Assembly: GCA_037976565.1 (NCBI GenBank)
Contig: CP137668.1
Location: forward strand, 4,670,261-4,734,260
From: Mesocentrotus franciscanus
Lineage: Eukaryota > Echinodermata > Echinoidea > Camarodonta > Strongylocentrotidae
DNA length: 64,000 nt
Direction: 5' to 3'
This document shows positions 14,549 through 26,500 of this stretch, in pieces; position 1 is the stretch's first letter, and each line of letters opens with the position of its first letter. The notes under the pieces are model-generated. The model ran no database searches, was not told the DNA's origin, and saw only the letters and a list, made by a program, of their open reading frames with translations. A program made the translations under genes and the position numbers.

Positions 14549-17500
14549 CTAAATTACATTATTACAGAGACAATTATTTAATAGATATTCTTTTACAACT
14601 TTAACATAATGTATAAAGATCAGATGGAACAAAGTAAAATGGAATAAAAGATATTTACAAATATTGATATAGATATAGATAAATGCAATATGCTAAAAAT
14701 CATATCATACTACATGTACATGTACACCCTGTATCTACCGGTATATGGATGCTAAATAGTACATTAAACTACAGGTGCAGTGGTAATCTTAGAGTCAGGT
14801 TTACCTGACAATGTCGTGGCTTTGGGGAATTTTTGAGAAGCAACAGTAGCATTATTCTTAGGCTTTCCATTTTTCCCTTTTTGGAGAGTCTCAGAGGTGT
14901 TTAAGCCCTCTGTCTCCAGGGGAGAGTGCTGCTGTCTGCCTCTGATTGCAGCAGCGATTTGCGAGAAGAAGGCATGTTTTGCAGTGTGATTAGCTAGGCA
15001 ATAATTCCAAACAATAGATTTATTTTTATAAAAAATTAATCCACTCAAACTCGACCTAAGATCGGGGTGGAAAAGGACAATTGCAAGAAAATCAGAAAAA
15101 TATGTGGGTAAATTTCAGAGCTTTCTTTGGGGGAGACGTGAATTCATGTCCGGCAGAAGAAAAGAGGAAGTATTTGTGCGGGCATGGTCATATATAGGGG
15201 ATTGGGCGGGGGGTTTCCCAGGGTTTGCAAGCCATAATGTTTGTCCTACCTGAGAACAACTAATGTATGTATGCAGTTCAAATTCTGACTATTGAAATAC
15301 AATTATTCATAACAGATGAATGAAATGAATCGTATTGTGGCACTTCACAAAGACATACCGGTACATGTATATGCATTAGATTTGGTTACATTACAAAAAT
15401 GGTCTATTGAACCGTGCAAGACAAGTATTCCAGAATGAGCACTATACCATACAAGAGGCATTTGTGGTGTTCACCCTCTGCAAAAACATTATAATGGGGG
15501 CGCACGCATTAAAGGAAACCTCACCCCAAGAAATAACTTACTTATTCTGAGAGATTTGTTGCATTAGTGCCCATTAATCTACAAGATTCCCCACCAAAGT
15601 GTATGAGAGAGGCATAAAGCAAGAATAATGTACAGTTTCTCAGCACGACATGGGCATCGCCATTTTCTTGATAACATGACGTACTAGGTGAAGTCGTTTA
15701 TCAAGTAAAAGTATTCAAATTTATGGATGCTTCCTTCCCAGGTGTGTGTGGTGATGAAGCATTTCATTCACCTGCTATTATCCATTGTACTACAATTGCC
15801 AGAACATAAATTGCATTAATAAGTTGGTGCTCCTCTGGGGTGGGGTGAAGGTTTCTCATAAATGAAATAGATTTGTCAACTGCTATATTTTAGTATTTTT
15901 AAATGAATTAGGTACAATTGTTCCCATGTTATATATTTTTCACCAAACATAATTTCTATCTTCTCAGCTATGATTTTTCCTCACTGAAAAGTAAAGGTTT
16001 TGTTATTGATTTAAAAAGTCTTTCCAACTAAAGCTTGGCGCATGGTACATGTACAGCTTCAACTGGTACGTCACATTTTCAAGAAAATGGCTTCGCCCAT
16101 GTCGTGCTAAAAGGCATCACATCATGCCAAGAATATCTTAATTTATATATCTCTTGTACATTTTCCTAAGGAATATTGTACATCAAAGGGCAGGAATACA
16201 TCTCATTTTTCAGAATACCTACACTTATTCTTTGGGGTGAGGTTTCCTTTTAATAATGCGTGTGCTTGGTTATGCATGATTGGTCGTTCAATGAATACAT
16301 TGACTGTGCATTTGAACAGTTGAAACTGCTCTTACCTCACTGAGATAGACCCGGAAGGAACACTCGGTACCGTCGACTCCATACTGTGCATAGCATGAAT
16401 CAGATTTCCACATTTGCCTCATCCACTGTTTGTTAGAGTTAAAAAATAAAATAAAATAAAATGGAAATGGAATCAAGAGATGACTATGAATATTAATATT
16501 TAATCACATTTCTTCGGTGAATATAAAGGTAGATATATACAATATGTCTGCACACATTCTAAAAATACACAAGACAGATATCTGACCTTTTTATTTTGTA
16601 CTTGCTTGTACAAAGACATTGATTTTTCCTACCCAGAATCAATCTCTCTCTCTCTCTCTGTCCTTTTCCCCTTTTCCTCCCGCTCTCTCTAATAATAATA
16701 ATATTCCACTTTTATATAGCGCTTAATACAGCTACGATGTCACTAAGCGCTTTACGGATATACTATTACCTAGGCCATTTGATTCAGTGCTTGCCCGCAC
16801 ACACTGTGTGCACAATCTCCACTCCCTGGGGAGCATTCCAGCCAGGCGTTACTTGACGCTCAACTGTTTGACTCTATCACCTTCATCATCACAATTATCA
16901 TTTTACACTTTTACGTTCATCATGTATCAGTGGCAATATCAAATTTCTCTGACTTTACTAGTAGGCTCCAAAATAATATTGATTTTGAATAAAATAGTGC
17001 AACTCTCAGGAATAACATTATGCTATCAATGATGGTACTATATCCCCAAATCATGGGCAGATCTTATACTCTATTTATTCATATGCCTGTACATAAAAAT
17101 ATTGGGCGATAATGATTCTGTGAGAAATTCACTTTTCATCATCATTACCAGAACTCAACATCTTTTAATACCGAAATTCCAATCATACAGCATGATCACC
17201 TACATGTATGCCTGTAAATGAAAGCAATTTGTTTTACTATTCGATCTCTGGTCCTGTTAATCTGATTTTGTACCTTCTAAACGAAAGATCGAACTGTGAA
17301 GAGATCTATCCCAATCGACCTTCAGTGGTGAAAGAAAAATATTGGAATTCAAATCATACTGTAGATTGCCAGGCCAGAGGTGATTATTTTAACACTTTGA
17401 TTGTATGTGTGATGAAAGGTGACAACAAAAGTAAAAATCAATAATTATAACACTGATAGTGAGAATGTGACAATCACTATTAACAATACCTGTAATTTTA

Positions 17501-20500
17501 CTTTAAATATCAATAAACAGCACTTCATGAGGAGTAAAATTCACTTACTCTTACTGCTAAAGAGGATTTTTACTTCTTTTAATGATCTTTGGAATGTGTT
17601 TGGAATGGGTGGCATTCAGATCCACAGATCATTATCTCTTTTTCTGATACCTACCGCTATTTTTGCTTTGCAGCTTGAGAACCCACCAAGCTCGGCTTCT
17701 GTGAGAGAACAATCCACACCTCCTCCAACAAGTTCTGAGAGAAGAAGATAAACATCATCAACATTAATGAATAATCAATATAGTCGGAAGAAAGTTTGTA
17801 GACAACATAGGCTTGTTCAGATTTGCTGCTGTACATGTACGTGTAAACCACAGAAATCACATTTTTAAAAAATAAAACATGTACATGTACATGAATTTTC
17901 AACTGTGCGCCACAAAGGGCCTGCATGTATTCACTGAGCTCTTGTGTTATAAGTGACAGAAATATAAAGTATATTTCACTTAACATTATCATTTTTTTTT
18001 TAATGCCTTGATTTTGATGTGTCATATCTGATTGATGCTTAATATGAATAAAAAATTATATCACATTCTGATAATTAGATGCATATATTCATTGTAGGCA
18101 AGGCGGCACTACTTTATTATTATTATTTTGTTTGTTTTGTTTTGATTTTGTTCTTTTTGTTAATTTTTTTTTTTTTTGGGGGTAGGGTTTCGTCTTCCAT
18201 ACAGTACAGTCTGTTTATGAAAATGACCTCCCATTAGTTGCAAACCAAAATAATTCAAATGAGTATGTCCTTGGAACTGAAACCGAATTACCTCAGTTGC
18301 TGCTTAATGGAATATGTAAAAATTGAAATACTTACATGTATCACTGATTCAGGGTATTTTTATCAATGCTTTCCACCACTTTGGATTTCTTAGAACTTTG
18401 TACATCATATTAAGTGCATTTTTATATTATTACTACATGTATGACAGTTGAAATAGTTTCTGTTGCAGTAAGTACTTAAGAGGTTCATGCGTCATGAATT
18501 ATTTTTGTACGAAATGACTGTACAATATGTTTAATACATGTATATGTATCTTCTTTAAGCTGATTTCTCAAAAGTCTAGCGATCGTGGTATAAATAGTGT
18601 GTATGGCATATTTCTATGAAGTTCTAATTGATCACAAACACAATGCAGTCACACACTAAACTTCAGCATTCTTTGGTGATTTTTTTATTGGAATAAAATG
18701 CTAAAATGGAAAGCAGAAAACAAGCCATGTAGCTGCCATGCATATGACAGTTTGCATGACTTGGGAGTCGGGGGATGCAGATCAAGTGGGTTGTATCCAG
18801 ATTCAATCCTTTTCAGCAGTGAATACAAATTATTACTGAATCAGTTTTGATTACACTCCCTGGGGAGTTGAAGAGTAAAAACAACCTGGCATGTCTCAAA
18901 GTATACCGATAGAGATCACCAAAGGTCAGTCAATCATAAAGATCCAATTTGCAAGATTCGCAATATTTTTGACTTCTTTTAAGGGGGAGGGAGGGGGAGG
19001 GTTCTTAACCTTCATTTATCCTGCAGCAAGTAAATAACCTTGGAGCAATGGGATGATGGTGTTCTAAATCAAGATTCAAAGCCCAAGTACACTTTTAGTA
19101 AGACCCCCAAAACCGTTGGCCACATTTCTTTAACTTCAGTTGATACACTGAAGAGTGAAGATCCCACCAATTCTACAAACTTAACAGCTCTTGAGAAAAG
19201 AAAAAAACATTTCCTCCTCGTGGAATATTAAATGAATAAAGAGATGGAAAATAACTCACTTCTTGCCCGAGCATAAAAATTCCTCCATGCAGCCACTGAG
19301 TGTAAAACAATTGGTAGCTGTAGGTAAACTTTGTTTGTTTAATATTCCACAAGGAGGACAAAACTTAATAACAGTCAATGAATCAGTGAAAAAAATACAC
19401 GGGGGCTCAGGGCGAATTTGCCCCCGAAATGCCCAAAAGAGCCCCTGAAAATCAGAAAAGAGCCCCCATAAATTTGCATAGATTTCAATGCAAAACAATT
19501 TTAGAGTGTTATTTTTATGCAGGCAAGCTTGAAAAGTAGCCCCCGAAAAATAAATATTAATTTTTTCCCTGCAATGAATATCCACAGAGATTGGTGTGCA
19601 GGGCACTCCGGCGCAGTAAGTGAATGGCTTGTAGCCTCAACTTTAAATTCCTTTTAGATAGGCCTACATGTATTGTATTTACGGTACACAAAATTTCATC
19701 GAATAGCATGGACAGAATATTACATCAGCATATTTTCCACAGGTGGAAAAATATGACGACATGACTACCAACTCTAAAGACCTACTGAAACCATACGCGA
19801 GATAAAAAGCGGTGCTTTATAGCATCTAGGCTAATATTGAAAGGCAGAAAACACCAAAATGGTATTATATAGGCCTATAAGTACAATTTAATTTTCTCTA
19901 CTAGAACTGATATACCATCATACATGTACATGTTTCTTTTCTTCTAATATCTTTACTTCTAAATCAATCAGATGTCAGATGTTCTGTACTGGTGTCATCT
20001 AAATCCAAACATATATTATACATGTACATGAACATTGAAAGAAGAGGTGCATCCAGGATCACCAGGGGCGCCCCCCCCCCTTCCCCATAAAAAGAAGGGG
20101 AGGTAAAAAGAAGAATCATGGACCGATTACCCCCTCCCACCTTGCTTGTCAAAGAACGCTATTGGCCAAAATGGCATTTCAGCATTTTAATGTATTTAAG
20201 GATGGAACCCAAAACATTCAGAACCCTTTTATTTTGTTTAAATTAGTGGTCCCCATTTAGCTTGACTTCATGTTATGTACATGTACCTGTGGTGGATGAA
20301 GTAGGCCCCACAACTGTTTTAAGATACAACTGTACACTTAATATGTTAAGCTCTATCTAATGTGATGCATGCATTACTGCAGTAGTGAGTCACTGATTCA
20401 TCAAGATCTGTGCATTGCAGGCCTCCTAAAGCTTACAGTTACATGTACATTCATACATTCATACATGTCTACTTAACTGCAGAAGAAGAAGAAAAAAATG

Positions 20501-23500
20501 TTAATTTCAGGAGAAAAATGAAATCATCACACACATTAATTTGCTTTCTAGCCTACAGCAGCAGCAAAAAAAGAAAAGAAAAAAGATATGATTTTTTATA
20601 GAAACATGTTCATTTACATGTCCAGTACATTGTCAGTTATAGCTGCATTTTGGGAAACCATACAGTGTAGGGTGAAAACAGCATGTTTCAAGAGACGATA
20701 CTGAAAGAGGTTATGACACGATCATGATGTATTTTTTTCTTCTGAAATACATTTAAGCAGAACATATTTCTGTAATCAGAAGTAGCATAGGGGGTTGAGA
20801 TTATGAATGAAAACACCAAGTACATATATGTATAGATATTGGAATGAAAAAGATACAATTTCTTAAATTCTGAAATACATAAACTGCAATTATTTCTGTA
20901 ATCGCAAGTAGTGTAGAGGGTTTCAGATTATGAATGAAAACACCATGTACATATAGCTATTGGAATGAAGGAGATACAATTTTCTTCAATTCTGAAATAC
21001 ATAAGCTGCACCTATTTCTGTAAGTAGCATAGGAGGTTCAGTTTCAGAATATGAAATGAAAACAGCATGTGTGTACATGTATAGATATACATGTACTGTA
21101 CATGTACCTGTAGGAATGAAAGAGAGACTTTTTTGGTTACATTCTGAAATATTAAGCTGCACCTATTTCTGTAATCACAAGTAGCACATGGGGCTTCAGA
21201 TAATGAATGAAAACACCATGTATGTAGAGATATGGGAATGAGAGCAATACAATTTTTGTTTAATTCCTGAAATACATAAGCTGCACCTATTTCTGTAATC
21301 ACAAGTAGCGTAGGGGCTGGGTTTCAGACTTTCAGACTTTCAGATTATGAAATGAAAACAGCATGTACAAAAGACTATACCCGTATGGAAATGAAAGAGA
21401 TTTAATTTCTCTGAAATATGATGTACTGTACATGTAAGCTGCATATGGCCAGTGAAAAAAATACACGGGGGCTCAGGGCGAATTAGCCCCCGAAATGCCC
21501 AAAAGAGCCCCCGAAAATCAGAAAAGAGCCCCCGTAAATTTGCATAGAGTTCAATGCTAAACAAATTTTAGAGTGTTATTATTATGCAGACAAGCTTGAA
21601 AAGTAGCCCCCAAAAAATAAATATTAATTTTTTCCCTGCATATGGCTTTGAAATCACAAGTATGTAGCACATGGGGAATACAGATGATACTCCTTACCAT
21701 GCAGTATACCAACTACGAACTTGCGCATCGTCATTGTCATGGTAGCATTAACTTCTGCTTCCAGGTTGAACAAGTCTGGATCTTCATTATTAAAAGCAAG
21801 AGGTATGTACAATGTAGCAATATCCCATTTCACAATCTGACCAAGGGTTATCAGAAAGGGGGAGGAGGTTGATAGTTACATGAATGAAAAGCCACAATCC
21901 CTTGGGAAACAGAGAGCTCTGTTAATCTTCCTTTATTATATAGATTTTAAAATTAAAAAATGCCTCATAAAATCAAATAAGATATGTAAATGTAGGTATT
22001 TCTAAGTTTAATACCTTCTAACAATTTTATCCATTAAAGAACATCTGTTCCTATTTCCTAGATTTAGGTCTATATTTAGAACTTACATGTACTTACACAT
22101 GTACATGTATATGTACATGTACAGTTACTACAGTACATGTACATTTGCCATATTTGACTTGACATTGTTTAATAATTATTAATATCATTAACCATAATCC
22201 CCGAGATAAACATGTACATGTACATGTATGTATGCTGTTCATGCATCGTGCTTCCTGGATGGTAATTGTTTTTATCATAATAGTCACATTAAACCAAATT
22301 AACTATTAATCACAAAATAATGATTTTTTGAACTCCCTGTTATTTTTCTACAAAAGAAACATATTTCATTTCAATTTGATTTCTCATTACATAAAACTTG
22401 GTTTGCAACTGCTTTAGCAAGGCCTTGAAGATATTTTTTCACCATATACTCACTTTAGCAAGGCCTTGAAGATATTTTTTCACCATATACTCAAAGGTCT
22501 ATAAATAACCCTTGATATAAAATGAGTAATTCCAAGTTGGCAAACTAAAGATTGGATCCTATGAACTTCGCGACTCCTGAAAAAACCATCACCATGCATT
22601 GCCCAATTAAAGGAGAAGTCCGTCGTGATATTAAACTGGGTTTGATTAAATCAGGGGGAAAAATGAGAAGAGCAGATACGTAGATCTGTGAAAGATGAGA
22701 AAATCCAATAACGAATAAGAAAGTCGCAAGTTTCAAAAAGCTTGATTTTAATTAATATAGGAACCTCTGTGACACACCTTTTGATTGCATCGTACATGTA
22801 CATCTTATTTGCTTGATACTGAAAATGTCATAAATCTCCGTCATCATTGTTGATGCAAGAATAAACATATTTCATATTAAAAGGGGTTGTGTAAACTAAA
22901 ATCATATTTATGTGCAATAATTTTATCACATGGTATTTTTCTACAGAAATACAAACAAAATTATTAAGGTTCTAGAACGGTGAAAATTTGAGAGGTGCTC
23001 AAAGCATACACTGATACACCACAGACTGGCCTGTACATGTAGATGTATTTCCAAATTATCAATTAAAAAATTTAATCAAAACCTTTTTCCCCACAAAGTT
23101 TCACAGATCTGTTTCTCTCATTCTCATTTCTTTTACTGCTTTTATAAAAACAAACAGAAAGGCAGGGTGGAGTTTGCCTTTAGTTTGTTGTCCATCAGTA
23201 CCAGGAAGTTTCGTCAAGCTTTGTTAATTACTGTACATGTATGTTGATCATTTATCATGTTCACATTTTTAATTCCATCAATCATACATGCACTTAGCAA
23301 TAACCATACAACTAGTATGAAATAAATCCAGAATAACTGAGGATCATTACCCTTTAATAAACAATGTAAAGTAAAATTGCACATATTCTCTCAAACAAGT
23401 GATACATACCATAAATCTCTGTGTATTGGACGCAACTGTGTATAAGACGCACCCTATTTCTAAGACAAAAAAAAAAAAACTCTCTTCCCTTCAAATTAGG

Positions 23501-26500
23501 AACATAGGTTTAAAACTTCAAATAGTAGATCCTATTCTTCATTCGCATTATGTAGTTTATGTTGAGACACAGAGATTATCGAAAACCACTAAAAAGTAGC
23601 ATTTTGAGGACTCAAAATATCCTATACCGGTACCTGTCTAAAAGACGCACCCCCGACTTTTGAATTTTTCCAACAGAAAAAAAGTGCGTCTTATACACGG
23701 AGATTTACGGTATATACAGTATGTCACACCCAAAAATCAACATTCAGAGTGCCAAATTTGCCAATAAGGCCAAAAAACAAATCATTTGGTTGTCCTCGAC
23801 CGCCCGCTCCTCATTTTCGGCCCGCTCGTATTTTTATTTATTTTTTTTTAAAGGATAATACATGTATATACATTTATTTTGGAGCAATTTTAAACGCCAA
23901 ACATACCATTTTTATGCATGTTGCAAGGATCAAAATGTGTCCCGTCGCCAATTTGGTCCTTTAAGTACGCAATTATGTCTTTAATAGAGAAGAGGAGGGA
24001 TTTCGGCCGGGTGGCAGTTTTCGGTGGGTCCGTTGTATGCGTGGTTTTCGGCGCGGCGAGCTCTGGCGTGGGATACCTGCTCCGGCCGCACGAACAAACG
24101 ACGCGCGGGCGAACGAACGACGCGCGTGCGTGCTCCCTATAGACGTACGTACGTTTTACATGCAGACAAAATCTGCCTCGCTATAGCCAAAAACTACCTC
24201 CGAAACAGCGAAATTGAAATAGAATATTGACATGGCAATTCATGATTTTTGGCCGGGATTCTTTTTGTGTTTAAATAATAATAATATTGGCTTCATGTTT
24301 TGAACAAAAATTGAAAATAAATAGGAAGTAAAGAGACCAAATGAAGAAGATAACAAATGGAGAAAAAAAAAAAAATCCACCCGCCCGCCCCTACTCCAGA
24401 AAAGCAATCGAGGACAGCCGAACAACTTTTTTTTTTTGGCCTAAGTAAACATTCAGAAAAAGTCAAGTGAGTCAATAGTCATACCGGTATGTTACATGTA
24501 CATGTTACATGGATGTGCAGCACATGTGTAATCTCCGTTTTCCTTAATACTTCTACAGTCATGCATGACTGCAGATAAACTTACATTGTATAATTATTGG
24601 GCATATGGCCTCAATGCAATAAATACTGCCATCAAACATACTCTGAAAATGAAGCACAACTTGATTTTCATCAGTTCAGGTAATGAAAATCAAACATGAC
24701 GGACATGCATTTGGTTTTTCATGGTGCAATGACCAACGACTTTTAATTTAAAAGCGGCCTGTGAACTGGACAGTTATTATTTTTGGCTTGCTCCTTCCAC
24801 ATGTATTTATGTCATAGACCACTCACCTTTTGCTTCGTTGACAGCTTTGTTGACAGCTTCCTTTGAATCTGTTCCATCTCCTCCACCACCTCCCTCTCCA
24901 TCTTTGTGTTCCAAGTTCACTCCATCCTGATGAAGGCCAGATGATATATTCCGGAGGAGGTTCTGTGTGCTATTGCTGATTGCATGGTCGACTTTCTTCT
25001 CTAGTTTTCCCAGTCTCTCTAATATGCTGTCCAGCAGCACTGCCATAGTTTTTTTGAGATCTGCAGCAAGCAAAGGGGGTGAGCAAGTGAAGGAAAGTGA
25101 TAGGCCTACATGTATGAACATGTATTGCATGACTACCGATATGCACCTGTTGAAGAGCAAATTTCGATTTTATTCTTGGCCTTCTTAATGTCTATGCAGG
25201 AACCTCATATCAACAGGAATAATTCAACTCATTTACATACATGTACTTATTTTCATTTTATGGGTTATACAGGTACATGTACTTTAATATTTCAAAAATG
25301 AAAATTTTAACTTTTGTGCTTACATGTATGTATACTTTCTTTTGACCATTCTACTGTACAGTATGTAAGTACTGATTTGAATGTATCAACAGTTGAATTG
25401 TTGAAAAGATTTCTATTTTGCACGTGCATGTACATGTACATGTACTTCGGACACAAGTGTCTGGATTTGTAGATTTCATCCTAAATTAGCCTGTTCTTGG
25501 CCTGTTCTTGGCCTGTTCTTGGCTTGCAAAGCCTGAAGAGTTAATGGATTATTTCCTCTTTCTGGCCTTCCAAGTTCAACTTCAGGTCAGTTCAACAATC
25601 TTCTCCCTCATCTCAAATACAGTACTTAGAAAATATTGTAGGGTGTACAGTACATTACATGGTATGGTGTATGACCTTCCTGCCCAAACCAGAGTGTATC
25701 ACACTTTTCTTTCGAAAAGGGCTTTGCTATAAAAGGATAGGATAGGCCTATCACTATTCACTTTCTCCGGTGGAGCAGAAGAAGCCCAAACCAATGACCC
25801 ATATGTGAGCTTGTGAAACCCATTTAATTTATCAAATTGTTAACATTAATCTAATTTGATGGGATTAGAAATTGAAATTACCTTCTATTTTTATGGTCAG
25901 TTTTTCCCTATTCTTTCAAGATGTTACTCTTTACCTTTATATAGACACGTTAAAATAAATTTCTCTCTCGTTAAGTCGAATAAAATTTATGTAAACACAA
26001 TGTCGTAATAATGAATAAGTTCGTATGAATAAATGGCCACACCAAAGTCGTCAATGAAAAGAAGAATAAAAATTCAGAACGCGAACAAAAACAAGGCATT
26101 GACAAAAAGTCATCAATGCAATGAGATCGAGCAAGCAAAGTGCAGACTATAATGCAGATCTTGTATTTTTTTTCATCCAGTCTAATGAACAAACCTTTAA
26201 AAAATAAAAGCAAATGCTGTACATACATGTATGGCCAAGTTGGCCAGATACATAATTATAATTGTTTAACTTACCATAAGTTGAATATGCTTCTGGCAAA
26301 TTTTTGCCCTCCCCTTGTTCGTCAGACAAGGCCTTCACATACTGCTTGCTCAGTTCCAATATTTGCTCCTTGAGTTTTACACTCTCTGGAACATCCGGCT
26401 CTGTGCGGTACAGGGCAAATGTGAACAATGTATACGTCCACACAATCATGGTAAAGAATACAATGATTCCAAAGCGTCTTGATAGGATTGGCGGCGACGT

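Larger units (their letters stand above)
14459..16335. other. MGAT5 intron with an open frame and a TTAA element
   Basis: Minus-strand open frame 15048-14764 (94 codons, ending at TAA) is Lys/Thr/Asn/Pro-rich with several sequons (NHT, NTS, NAT) and resembles lumenal stem sequence. It has no known homologue and no acceptor in the phase the preceding exon needs. The TTAA-flanked element at 15513-16249 fills the right half. Confidence 0.35.
17735..21697. other. MGAT5 intron
   Basis: No gene recognised. Contains a hAT-type MITE (19384-19571), a second copy (21450-21638), a run of about 120-bp repeats (20735-21440) and a 20-bp inverted repeat (19209-19230 with 19340-19361, GTGGAATATTAAA core). 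17735-18960 shows only AT-rich sequence. Confidence 0.6.

Noticed and set aside
17419..17751. 110-codon plus-strand open frame ending in ...PPPTSSERRR
   Set aside because: It overlaps, on the opposite strand, the confirmed MGAT5 exon 17734-17655, and the rest is AT-rich low complexity.
19040..19231. Plus-strand 63-codon open frame with sequons (SEDPTNSTNLT)
   Set aside because: No homologue recognised, an in-frame stop lies just upstream, and no splice context supports it. Part of it forms an inverted repeat with 19340-19361.
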